From positions 62,001 to 126,000 of the forward strand of contig CALKCK010000003.1 of NCBI GenBank assembly GCA_938083195.1: a DNA stretch of 64,000 nt. The letters are read 5' to 3'. Below are positions 9,988 through 18,358 of the stretch, piece after piece. Both the position numbers and the translations under genes were made by a program. This DNA comes from an uncultured Pirellulaceae bacterium. GTDB taxonomy: Bacteria; Planctomycetota; Planctomycetia; Pirellulales; Pirellulaceae. Numbering within the stretch: the first letter of the stretch is position 1; each line of letters begins with the position of its first letter. The notes beneath the pieces were generated by a model. It had not been told where the DNA came from. It did not search any database and saw nothing but the letters and a program-made list of their open reading frames with translations.

Positions 9988-10680
9988 ATGAGAATTCAAA
10001 CTACATTCCTTGCAACACTCTTAACCGCAGTCGCTGTCTTGGCGACAGACTGTGTAGCACAAACGAACCAGGACAACTCCTCTCGATTCCGATTCGTAGC
10101 TGCACAACAGAATTCAAATCCGATTCAAACCGTCAATCCAGCGATTCAAATTGCTCCCGTCAGAAGATCACTCTCCCTCAACACTGTACCCGCAATTTCT
10201 AGACCACGCACAAATGAATTAGTTGCGGCTACCTTTGAAACAACTAGCTCAAACGATTTTGCCTTGTCGCGGACCTTTGCCAAGCGAAGCCCGATCCTTC
10301 AGCCTTCGCCAGCAAACACCATTGAATTCCAGACAATTGCTGAATCTCCATCCTCAACACGCACCAACATTTTTGGAATTGACGAAGACCAGTGCTGTGA
10401 TGAGTGGGAAAATTTCACCGCTTGCGGTGGACTAAAGACAAACCCTGGCCACTATGGAATTCCTTGGCTGACGGGTAAAGACAATTGCGAAGCACCACGT
10501 GGTTGCGGATGCGGATTGAGAAGGTCTAGCCTCGGATGCGGAACTTCAGCCTGCCGCTCAACCTCAATCGAATGCACCAAGCTCAAGGGAATCAAGGGCT
10601 GGTTTAAGAAGTCTGATTGCCAGTGTGATTCCTGCCATCCAGCAGAGTCGACAGTCGTCGAATACGTCCAAGAAAGATAA
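9988..10680 (+). CDS. Secreted Cys-rich protein of planctomycete type
   Basis: A 230-residue protein starting at ATG 9988 (ttggagt Shine-Dalgarno). A signal peptide of about 24 residues ends near T-D-C-V-A-Q. A low-complexity linker follows, then a C-terminal third with about 14 Cys arranged in clusters (D-Q-C-C-D-E-W, C-G-C-G-L, C-Q-C-D-S-C). The C-C-D-E-W and C-G-G-L-K-x-N-P-G-H-x-G-x-P-W pattern recurs in planctomycete cell-surface proteins. Function unknown; a disulfide-rich envelope protein is inferred. Confidence 0.75.
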   Translation: MRIQTTFLATLLTAVAVLATDCVAQTNQDNSSRFRFVAAQQNSNPIQTVNPAIQIAPVRRSLSLNTVPAISRPRTNELVAATFETTSSNDFALSRTFAKRSPILQPSPANTIEFQTIAESPSSTRTNIFGIDEDQCCDEWENFTACGGLKTNPGHYGIPWLTGKDNCEAPRGCGCGLRRSSLGCGTSACRSTSIECTKLKGIKGWFKKSDCQCDSCHPAESTVVEYVQER

Positions 10681-11125
10681 GCTGACGCTGTAAAAATTTA
10701 CCTCAGCGAGGTAATACGGAGAGTCAAACATCGCGTCCCAGCTTGATTGAACTCCCTCGCTGACTCATGCTGTCGAACCCCGCAGCAAACGGACGGCCGG
10801 AGCCGCAGCACGTGCTCCGGCCGCATCCGTATCTTCTTCTATCGATGCTCTTTTCCCGCAAACCGAAACCACAGCGGCGATCCGCTAGGAACAAACGGGC
10901 AAACCGCACGCCAATGTTTTAACCTGCAAGCTGCGACGTAACGCTGATTTGTTTTTTGGGGCAAACCAAAAATTAAAAAAATCAAGATTTTGACCTAGTC
11001 AATTTCAGATCGCGTTTCAGGTCTCGCTTGGATGACTTGAGGAAACAGAAGAGGAGAAACAAGGAAATCAAGCGGCACTCCGATTAAACAAAACCAATCA
11101 TTCTCCGGGTCGACAAACCACTCAA
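10681..11125. other. Intergenic region, no gene seen
   Basis: About 445 bp between convergent genes. Short open frames on both strands lack coding character. No clear terminator hairpin was found for either neighbour. Confidence 0.55.
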
Positions 11126-11875
11126 CTAAAAGTTCCCTGCCGAACTTGGACCGGTCTTTCGCATCGACCAACCCTGCGGTACTGAACCGCCCTGTGGAGC
11201 CGTTGGCGTTGCCGAAAATCCTTGCTGATTCGTTTGCGGCAGGACCGGATTGACCATGAAATTATTCTGAGGGGCAGGAGCTCCGACACTGTTGGGCACT
11301 GTCAAATTACCCGCGAATTGATTGCTTGAGCTAGGTGGTAACGTAGCTACTCTCGGTGTTCCAACAAACCCACTAGGCGCTATCACTGCCGATGCATCAT
11401 TGACTGGCAATCTCGATACATCACGACTCTCATCGATTTGCGTTGACGCATAATCCACCGCTTTGGTGTAGGTACTTTGAACCACTGGGACAGACTGGTT
11501 TGCTAACGAGCCATTGACAAATCCTGAATTGGAAGCCGGAGGCGTCGTTTCCACAAATCTAGAATTAGTTGCAGCCATTCCATTGACTGGCTGGCCAGCG
11601 TTAGGTGAAACCATCCCCTGCCGAGCCCAAGTTCCTGCCGTTTGATTCGTCGGCACCGGTGCGCGTTGGTTTGGATTAACGATTACAGATGAGCCAGTCA
11701 CGCCGTTGGCCTGAGGATTTGGCGCCATCGAAGGAATGTTCAGACTGTATGGTTGTGGAGGCTGTACAGTTGTCTGACCCGCAAACCAACTATTGGTTTG
11801 GCTGCCTGACGTTTGACAACCCGTTGCGAAAACAAGACTGCAGGCAAACAACAGTAAATAATGAATGCGAAACAT
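11126..11875 (-). CDS. Low-complexity lipoprotein
   Basis: 249 residues with a clear lipoprotein signal peptide: hydrophobic core L-L-L-F-A-C-S-L-V-F, then lipobox A-T-G-C at residues 17-20. The mature part is almost wholly Pro/Gln/Asn/Thr/Ser/Val-rich and probably disordered. No domain is recognised. An outer-membrane or periplasmic lipid-anchored protein is inferred. Confidence 0.75.
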   Translation of the reverse strand: MFRIHYLLLFACSLVFATGCQTSGSQTNSWFAGQTTVQPPQPYSLNIPSMAPNPQANGVTGSSVIVNPNQRAPVPTNQTAGTWARQGMVSPNAGQPVNGMAATNSRFVETTPPASNSGFVNGSLANQSVPVVQSTYTKAVDYASTQIDESRDVSRLPVNDASAVIAPSGFVGTPRVATLPPSSSNQFAGNLTVPNSVGAPAPQNNFMVNPVLPQTNQQGFSATPTAPQGGSVPQGWSMRKTGPSSAGNF

Positions 11876-12130
11876 GGAGGATGTCCTTTAAAACGCTACC
11901 ACACCAAATAAAAAACCGTTTTTAGCTCAAGTTTTCAAAATTCGAATTACTCAAGGCGGCGTACGATAGCAGTTTAAGACACCCTCGCAAGATCAGTTCC
12001 CCCCAATGGCAACGCAATGCAATCAACTTTCCGCGAATCATTTTCTTTTAGACGATGGAGTTTCACACAAATTTAAGGCAAAATATTGACTCAGTCGCAA
12101 ACGATGACTTGCTCTCAACTCGGAAAATCA

Positions 12131-13912
12131 ATGCACGTACTCCTATCAAACAAAACAAACGTTCGAGCCTACTGCCGACACAAAACGCTAGCAGTCATTC
12201 TGGTCTGTGTTTTATGTGCCGTGAGTTCCCTACCTGTTTCCGGGCAACAACAATCCGCCGAGCTTGTTTTAGTTGGCGGTAATATCTACACGGTCGATCG
12301 GGCCCGCCCTCATGCTCAAGCGATTGCTGTGGACGATGGACGAATTGTTGCCATTGGCTCTAACCAGACAATTTCGGCCTATGTCGGCTCAGACACGCAA
12401 GTGATTGATCTTAAGGGGCAATTTGCAATGCCGGGATTTATCGAAGGCCACGCTCATTTCGTGGGCCTCGGGGAATCGATGATGATGCTGAATCTCCATC
12501 AGGCAAAAACCTGGGATGAGATTGTGTTACAGGTTGAAAAAGCGACTCGCACGACGCCGCCGGGCGAGTGGATCATCGGTCGCGGCTGGCATCAGTCTAA
12601 ATGGGATCACGTTCCCTCACCTAACGTCAATGGCTATCCAACTAATCTCGAGATGAATTCAGCCGCGCCTGATCACCCGGTTCTATTGACTCACGCCAGT
12701 GGCCACATGAGTTTTGCCAATGAGTACGCCATGAAGCTCGCCGGAGTTGATGCTAACACTGAGAACCCGAAAGGGGGAGAAATTGTAAAAGACGAAAATG
12801 GTAAGCCGATCGGAATTTTTCGTGAGACAGCTCAGGCTTTAATCCAAAAAGTGAAAACGCGTGCTGACAACCAAAGACCCCAAATTCAAAAACAGGCCTA
12901 TTCACAACGGGCCGTTGAGCTTGCCTCTATTGAATGTCTCAAAAAGGGAATCACCAGTTTCCAGGACGCTGGCTCCAGCCTTGCCACCGTTCGGAACCTT
13001 CGTAAATTAGCCGACGAAGGCAAGCTCGGGGTTAGGCTTTGGGTCATGATTCGCGATGACAATGAACGGCTCCGCGGACAATTGGCGAACTACAAAATGA
13101 TTGGATACGCAGATCAGTTTTTGACCTGTCGAGCATTGAAGCGTTCAATCGACGGCGCGCTGGGTGCTCATGGCGCTTGGCTGCTGGCTCCCTATCAAGA
13201 TCTCCCCACCAGTTCAGGTTTAAACACCGCTTCTATTGACTCAGTCACTGAGACTGCCAAACTCGGAATTAAAAATGATTTTCAAGTTTGTGTTCACGCG
13301 ATTGGCGATCGAGCCAATCGAGAAGTCCTGAATATTTACGAAAAAATGTTTAAGGAATTCCCAAGCCAATTTCCGCGCAGGTGGCGAATCGAACACGCAC
13401 AGCACCTACACCCCGACGACATTCCTCGGTTTGGAAAGCTGGGAGTCATTGCATCCATGCAAGGAATTCATTGCACATCTGACGCTATTTTTGTTCCGCA
13501 ACGTTTAGGCATGCGACGCAGCGAGGAAGGCGCTTACGTCTGGAAATCATTAGTTGATTCTGGAGCCATTGTCACCAACGGAACCGACGCACCCGTCGAG
13601 GACGTCGACCCAATTGCCTCGTTTTATGCTTCCGTTACCCGACGCTTGACCGACAAGTTTACATTTTTCCCAGGGCAAGTGCTGACTCGAGAACAGGCAA
13701 TTCGGTCTTACACGATTGACAATGCTTACGCCGCTTTTGAAGAAAATACCAAAGGCTCGTTAGTGCCAGGCAAATTGGCGGATATCGTGGTTCTCAATAA
13801 TGATCTAATCCAATGCGATGCCGAAGAAATCAAGAACACTCGCGTTATCATGACCATCATCGATGGAAGAATAGCCTATCAAGCAGAGAAGTCACCGAAT
13901 CATCCGGAGTGA
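12131..13912 (+). CDS. Exported amidohydrolase, YtcJ/Amidohydro_3 type
   Basis: 593 residues from ATG 12131 (cggaaa upstream), chosen because it gives a sensible signal peptide ending near S-G-Q-Q-Q; the frame runs further upstream. Metal-dependent hydrolase features: V-L-V-G-G-N-I-Y-T-V-D at the start, the H-x-H motif G-F-I-E-G-H-A-H-F, V-H-A-I-G-D-R-A, R-I-E-H-A-Q, and T-N-G-T-D-A-P-V-E-D-V-D-P. The family hydrolyses C-N bonds of amides or ureas; the substrate here is unknown. Transcribed alone. Confidence 0.92.
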   Translation: MHVLLSNKTNVRAYCRHKTLAVILVCVLCAVSSLPVSGQQQSAELVLVGGNIYTVDRARPHAQAIAVDDGRIVAIGSNQTISAYVGSDTQVIDLKGQFAMPGFIEGHAHFVGLGESMMMLNLHQAKTWDEIVLQVEKATRTTPPGEWIIGRGWHQSKWDHVPSPNVNGYPTNLEMNSAAPDHPVLLTHASGHMSFANEYAMKLAGVDANTENPKGGEIVKDENGKPIGIFRETAQALIQKVKTRADNQRPQIQKQAYSQRAVELASIECLKKGITSFQDAGSSLATVRNLRKLADEGKLGVRLWVMIRDDNERLRGQLANYKMIGYADQFLTCRALKRSIDGALGAHGAWLLAPYQDLPTSSGLNTASIDSVTETAKLGIKNDFQVCVHAIGDRANREVLNIYEKMFKEFPSQFPRRWRIEHAQHLHPDDIPRFGKLGVIASMQGIHCTSDAIFVPQRLGMRRSEEGAYVWKSLVDSGAIVTNGTDAPVEDVDPIASFYASVTRRLTDKFTFFPGQVLTREQAIRSYTIDNAYAAFEENTKGSLVPGKLADIVVLNNDLIQCDAEEIKNTRVIMTIIDGRIAYQAEKSPNHPE

Positions 13913-14025
13913 ATCACAGGTAGAACTGCTTGAAAAACGCCCTTGTTCGACCCAGCCTTTCACTGACCAACGCAGAACGCGACTCGCGGTTTGAATTCAC
14001 AAACACCAAACGGGCGGGCCGCGGT

Positions 14026-15084
14026 CTAAGCCGTGACTCTTCGGTAACGCCGCAGATAAAATGCCAGAGCCAGCCAACCCAACATGCTTCCGGGTTCCGG
14101 CACCGCAGAAAAGATGCGATCGTATCCAATCACGTCCAAAGCGATTAAATCATAATTGGAAAGCTCATTCTGAACACCAAAGTTAGTGGTTGGATCCATC
14201 ACCCCCAGACCTCCTCCTACGACCCAGTGGCTCGCTTGCTCACCATCGCCATAGTTGACCCCTTTGGACCAAGCCGAAGCAAGCCCGCCAGTATTGGTCA
14301 GCCCACCATCGATCGAAAAATACTTATCCCGTTCATCAGCGGTCCAATCGAGATCTGCTCCCGCAGCTTCGCTTTCGTTTGAAAATCTCAGAAAATCTAA
14401 ACTACTAACAAATGGTAATTCCTCATCAGAAAACTGCCCACCGCCATTGTTATCCAGTTCATCAACACCGCTTGAGAATCCCAATGCATGCCCAATTTCA
14501 TGCAAAGCAGTTCCGAAAAAATCTAGATGATCTGATTCAATTCCATCACTTGGATCAAAATCCCACTCATATAGAGAATTGAAATTAATGAACCCGTCAA
14601 CGGTCGAAGAATGGGAATCCCTCAACCCCAATGCTTTCGCATTGGCCGTCGAAAGCGAGACGGTGGTGTTGTTCAAACCACCATCATTGTCAACATAACT
14701 GAGCTCGTGATTCGCTCCCGGGGCTTCAGATGTCTGGTTGGTATAAATCGAAAAAGAGGACCCTTCCGCCAAACCATTAAAAAATCTGGTATCGTCCGTC
14801 GTGCTCACATCGTTTCCGACTGCATCCCGGAAATCGCCATACAAAAACGAATCCCGACCGGAAGTTGCCGAGCTCACGGTGCGTTGATCTAGCGTGACAA
14901 ATCCAAATTCAAGGAAAACCGTGATGTTGTCATGAAATTCAGCGCCCCAAGTGTTGGCGGCCCGCTGAAACGTTTGATTGGCGATCGAATTCGCACCGTT
15001 GCTTGTCCGAATTGTCATTTGGCCATGACAGGCAGAAACCCACCCGACAAGCAAAACAATTAAACCAAGAGCAAAACGATTCAT
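14026..15084 (-). CDS. Secreted zinc metalloprotease with PEP-CTERM anchor
   Basis: 352 residues with a signal peptide (cleavage near C-H-G-Q). The zinc-binding motif H-E-I-G-H-A-L-G-F lies near residue 190, typical of matrixin-like metzincins (H-E-x-x-H-x-x-G-x-x), although the third ligand is not the usual His/Asp. The last 25 residues form a PEP-CTERM tail: V-P-E-P-G-S, a hydrophobic helix, and R-R-Y-R-R. The protein is therefore probably exported, sorted and processed by an exosortase encoded elsewhere. Resembles planctomycete NF038122-type proteases. Confidence 0.85.
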   Translation of the reverse strand: MNRFALGLIVLLVGWVSACHGQMTIRTSNGANSIANQTFQRAANTWGAEFHDNITVFLEFGFVTLDQRTVSSATSGRDSFLYGDFRDAVGNDVSTTDDTRFFNGLAEGSSFSIYTNQTSEAPGANHELSYVDNDGGLNNTTVSLSTANAKALGLRDSHSSTVDGFINFNSLYEWDFDPSDGIESDHLDFFGTALHEIGHALGFSSGVDELDNNGGGQFSDEELPFVSSLDFLRFSNESEAAGADLDWTADERDKYFSIDGGLTNTGGLASAWSKGVNYGDGEQASHWVVGGGLGVMDPTTNFGVQNELSNYDLIALDVIGYDRIFSAVPEPGSMLGWLALAFYLRRYRRVTA

Positions 15085-15414
15085 CGATCAGAAACCAGAT
15101 AATTCAGAATAGAAATGATTCAGAATGGGGAGCCACGGCAACCCGTTAGTTGCCGGAACCGATGGTTCTAGAATACGCTCCAAAGTCCCGATTTTCAAGG
15201 ATAAATGGTTTAGGAGGGCAAAACATAAAGCAAATGAAGCCAATTGCCTCAAAATTCACCCCGTTTTCTAGGCACCCAACCGCCAACCTTTATTTAAGCT
15301 GCACGACACTTCGCAATGCGTGTCGGAATTGCCGAGCAAAAACAAGGCAAACCAAAGGCTAAATCCCCAGACTCTTTAGAAGTAGTTAGAGGCAGAAACG
15401 ATCAAAAGCGCGAA
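15085..15414. other. Intergenic region, no gene seen
   Basis: About 330 bp between the start of the metalloprotease gene and the end of the methyltransferase gene. No coding signal or terminator was recognised. Confidence 0.55.
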
Positions 15415-15981
15415 TCAATCCAAAAGATCCAACAACGGTTTTTTAAGCTTTGGCAGCGCGCCTTCGAGTTCCAAAAGCCACCTCTTCGTGCCGACGCCGC
15501 CTTGAGTTGAGAATCCCCCCAAACCACTACTTCGCACAACTCGATGGCAAGGAACAATCATGGGAAAAGGATTTTTCTTCATCACAGTCCCCACCGCCCT
15601 CGCTGCTCCTTGGCGGCCAACCTTCGCAGCCAATTCACCGTAGGTCAACGTCTCACCACGTGGGATACCTCGGCAAGCCTGAGTCACAGCCAATTGAAAA
15701 GCAGTCATCCCAGAGGTGTGGATCTTGAAACTATCGAAATTCACCTTCTCCCCAGCAAGATACTTTCGAATTTGAATTCGAAATTGCTCCATCGGCTCAT
15801 AGGAGGATACGTCACTAAGCCCAGCGTCCTGAAACGCGCGGCTAACCTGCCCGGGGTCATCAAAGCCAACCTTAATTGCAAGGACGGTTTTCCCAGAATA
15901 CAGAACGCCAAACCAGCCGATCACGGACTCGAAAATATCAAGCGTAGAACCAGGTAGGTGAATCGATTGACGCATCAACAA
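15415..15981 (-). CDS. ogt: Methylated-DNA-protein cysteine methyltransferase
   Basis: 188 residues. The C-terminal DNA-binding/active-site domain is unmistakable: Y-G-E-L-A-A-K-V-G, G-x-A-R-A-V-G-T-V-M, N-P-F-P-M-I-V-P-C-H-R-V-V with acceptor Cys145, then G-G-F-S-T. The protein removes O6-alkyl groups from guanine by suicide transfer to that Cys. No AdaA-like or AraC domain is present, so it is the stand-alone Ogt form. Confidence 0.95.
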   Translation of the reverse strand: MLMRQSIHLPGSTLDIFESVIGWFGVLYSGKTVLAIKVGFDDPGQVSRAFQDAGLSDVSSYEPMEQFRIQIRKYLAGEKVNFDSFKIHTSGMTAFQLAVTQACRGIPRGETLTYGELAAKVGRQGAARAVGTVMKKNPFPMIVPCHRVVRSSGLGGFSTQGGVGTKRWLLELEGALPKLKKPLLDLLD

Positions 15982-16025
15982 TATTCCTGCCTAGTTCCAC
16001 CGAGGAGTTCCTCAAAGCCAAGTCA

Positions 16026-18029
16026 CTATGACCGCCGACTTCGACCGCCGTCGTTACTACGATTGTTACCGCGTGAACCACCTTCGCTGCTGCGACTATC
16101 ACCGCGTGAACTACCTTCGCTACTGCGACTGTTACCGCGTGTACTTCCTTCGCTACTGCGACTGCGACCGCGTGAACTACCTTCGCTACTGCGACTGTTA
16201 CCGCGTGAACCACCTTCGCTGCTGCGACTGCTACCGCGTGAACTACCTTCGCTACTGCGACTGTTGCCGCGTGAACCACCTTCGCTGCTGCGACTGTTAC
16301 CGCGTGAACCACCTTCGCTACTGCGACTGTTACCGCGTGAACTACCTTCACTGCTGCGACTGTTACCGCGTGAACCGCCTTCGCTGCTGCGACTATCACC
16401 GCGTGAACTACCCGCACCACCACGACCACGACTCCCGCTATTTCCACGACGTCCGCCACCCGATTTTTTATGATTCTGGATGTTCGAATCGACCAAAACT
16501 GTGATCGTCTCTTCCCACGTTGGAACTTTCGCACGCTTTCTAGATGGCTCTTCTCGATCCGAGGAAGAATCCAATCGATCATCCTCGTCACGTGAATCTC
16601 GATCTTCCGAACTCTCATCACGCCCGCTTTCACTCTGATTTGCAGGCTTTCGTCTTCGCGTGCGCCCACGACGTCTGGATCGGCCTTCACCTTCTTCGCC
16701 GCGTTGCTCCCGACTACGATCTTTCCGCTCCACCACTTCATCGCTGGAATCGGCTTCTAAATCCGCCCCGTAATCATCGTCGTCGAGTAAACCTTCCCCA
16801 AAACCGCTACTCTTCGGCCGACTACCACTCTCGGGAGTTTGTTCAGCAGTCCGCTCAGAACCTGACTTAGAACCGCCACGTCGCCGTCGTCGTTTGCGAC
16901 CGCTTGGCCGTGATTCAGAACGGTCAGTGCCAGAATCATCTCCGTCGGATTCACTTACGCTCTCGCTCCGTGCCGGTGCTGGCGAGTCATCAATATCATG
17001 ATCCCAATCCTCAAGACCTGCACCAAATCCGCCTTTTGAATCGTCACGAACCTGCCGCTTCGCCGGAGCTTCTGCAGCGGGCTGTGCCTTCCGCTCAGCA
17101 GCCACTTGCTGACGGTCGCCTTCGCGGGGACCTCGTCGCGGACGTCGTCCGCGTCTTGGTTTTTCCGGACGATTTTCATCTATCTCTTTTTCTTCGGAAC
17201 GATCGGATTTAACATCACCCCGAGATTCCGACTCGCTTTGGCTCGAAACTTTTTCTGAACGACGTCCGCCGCGGCGAGAGCTCGTACTTTTGTTTTCTTT
17301 TGGATCTTCTGAACGAGCAGGCTTGCGTCGGCGCCGACCATGGGTGGCGTCATCCTCATCGGTTCGAGGCCTTGGATCAAGGTCTTCAATTTCGAACTCA
17401 AATACCTCTTCACCCTCACTCACTTCCACGTCACCGTAACCTTCTTCGTAAACAACCTCTATCTCTTCGGTCGGAGCATCCGCACCGTTGGACGATCCTG
17501 AATTTGAATCCGCACTCGACTCTTCCACTTCGGAAATGAATGATTTCCGAGGTCGAGGATTCCAACCAATTAGATCGTCCTCTGGATCGCTCGCTTCAGC
17601 ATCAGTTGTTTCAGCATCATTACCTGGCGTGAACATCGACGAAAGAACGCTCGCTTTCTCAGGAGACGGAATTGGGTCAAGCCCAAACATTCCGGCATCC
17701 TCCTCGACTTCCGCAGTAACTTCTTTTTTCTCTTCTGCGGCACTATCAACAACCGGCGTTGATTCAGTTTCATTAGCCGCTTTTTTGGACGACGAAATTC
17801 CAAGCATGTTAGCAAGGAAATCCCAGTGTCCAGATTTCTTCCCACCGGTATCCGAGGCAACCGCTTCTTTGGCATCGTCGTTGGATTTCTCTTCCGGCTC
17901 ATCCGCTAATTCGACAACTTCTTCGCTGACTACATCGTCTTCCGATTCATTATCGAACTCGTCATCCTCAATCGGTTCTACCTTTTTCGATGCATTTCCG
18001 CCAAAGTAATCGTAAAGCTCATCTGTCAC
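16026..18029 (-). CDS. Highly charged repetitive protein with RS/RGG-like tail
   Basis: 667 residues, start GTG 18029 reading M-T-D-E-L-Y-D-Y-F-G. The N-terminal 240 residues are very acidic; the middle is mixed-charge with Arg clusters (R-R-G-R-R-P-R-R-G); the C-terminus is eleven copies of an 11-residue Ser/Arg/Gly/Glu repeat. No folded domain is seen, so it is probably disordered. Nucleic-acid binding or a condensate-type role is inference from RS/RGG-like composition. The GTG overlaps the TGA of the upstream small ORF, implying translational coupling. Confidence 0.75.
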   Translation of the reverse strand: MTDELYDYFGGNASKKVEPIEDDEFDNESEDDVVSEEVVELADEPEEKSNDDAKEAVASDTGGKKSGHWDFLANMLGISSSKKAANETESTPVVDSAAEEKKEVTAEVEEDAGMFGLDPIPSPEKASVLSSMFTPGNDAETTDAEASDPEDDLIGWNPRPRKSFISEVEESSADSNSGSSNGADAPTEEIEVVYEEGYGDVEVSEGEEVFEFEIEDLDPRPRTDEDDATHGRRRRKPARSEDPKENKSTSSRRGGRRSEKVSSQSESESRGDVKSDRSEEKEIDENRPEKPRRGRRPRRGPREGDRQQVAAERKAQPAAEAPAKRQVRDDSKGGFGAGLEDWDHDIDDSPAPARSESVSESDGDDSGTDRSESRPSGRKRRRRRGGSKSGSERTAEQTPESGSRPKSSGFGEGLLDDDDYGADLEADSSDEVVERKDRSREQRGEEGEGRSRRRGRTRRRKPANQSESGRDESSEDRDSRDEDDRLDSSSDREEPSRKRAKVPTWEETITVLVDSNIQNHKKSGGGRRGNSGSRGRGGAGSSRGDSRSSEGGSRGNSRSSEGSSRGNSRSSEGGSRGNSRSSEGGSRGNSRSSEGSSRGSSRSSEGGSRGNSRSSEGSSRGRSRSSEGSTRGNSRSSEGSSRGDSRSSEGGSRGNNRSNDGGRSRRS
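16047..16409 (-). repeat. Eleven 33-bp coding repeats (11 residues each)
   Basis: The encoded unit is close to S-S-R-G-N-S-R-S-S-E-G with G/S and N/D/S/R variation. Because the unit length is a multiple of three and stop-free in several frames, long spurious open frames appear on both strands here. Confidence 0.9.
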
Positions 18030-18283
18030 GATAGTTCTCCGTTGACATAGTCAACCACAAGGCTGTCCCAGCGAAAGCAATTTCCGGTGGCCAGCAGTAT
18101 ATATACAGGGCCTGCACTAACAGACCCAAAAATTGTTCGGTGATCCCCTAATATATCGTAAAATGCTTGATTTGAGGAACCCCTTCGGCCAATGCTGGAC
18201 CAGAATAGCCCGAATGAAGCCTTAAATTTATCGTCGCCATCAGAAAACAATTCTGGGCAGACTGGGTAATCCAAGAGATTCAC
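18026..18283 (-). CDS. Small hypothetical protein coupled to the repetitive protein
   Basis: 85 residues, no recognised family. The sequence looks folded (aromatic-rich, F-W-S-S-I-G-R-R-G-S-S-N-Q, mixed polarity). It starts just after the terminator of the upstream gene, and its TGA stop overlaps the GTG start of the next gene as GTGA. That arrangement supports it as a real first gene of a two-gene operon. Confidence 0.6.
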   Translation of the reverse strand: MNLLDYPVCPELFSDGDDKFKASFGLFWSSIGRRGSSNQAFYDILGDHRTIFGSVSAGPVYILLATGNCFRWDSLVVDYVNGELS

Positions 18284-18303
18284 TGCAAAAACCGTTTGGA
18301 ATA

Positions 18304-18333
18304 CGAAAAAAGCTCGGGAAGGCCCCGAGCTTT
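18304..18333 (-). terminator. Rho-independent terminator of the outer-membrane protein gene
   Basis: On the minus strand: stem aaagctcggg/cccgagcttt, then a T run. It lies about 25 bp beyond the stop at 18359. Confidence 0.88.
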
Positions 18334-18358
18334 ATCATTTCGCACCAATCGCTCTACA

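Noticed and set aside
14611..14892. Plus-strand ORF opposite the metalloprotease
   Set aside because: Antisense shadow of a gene with clear catalytic and sorting motifs.
16047..16409. Repeat array as CRISPR
   Set aside because: Units are contiguous 33-bp coding repeats without unique spacers.
15938..16741. Long open frames on both strands over the 33-bp repeats
   Set aside because: They are frame shadows of the repeat: low-complexity V-V-H-A-V-T and L-P-S-L-L-R-L patterns, while the chosen frame joins a non-repetitive acidic N-terminus with a coupled start.
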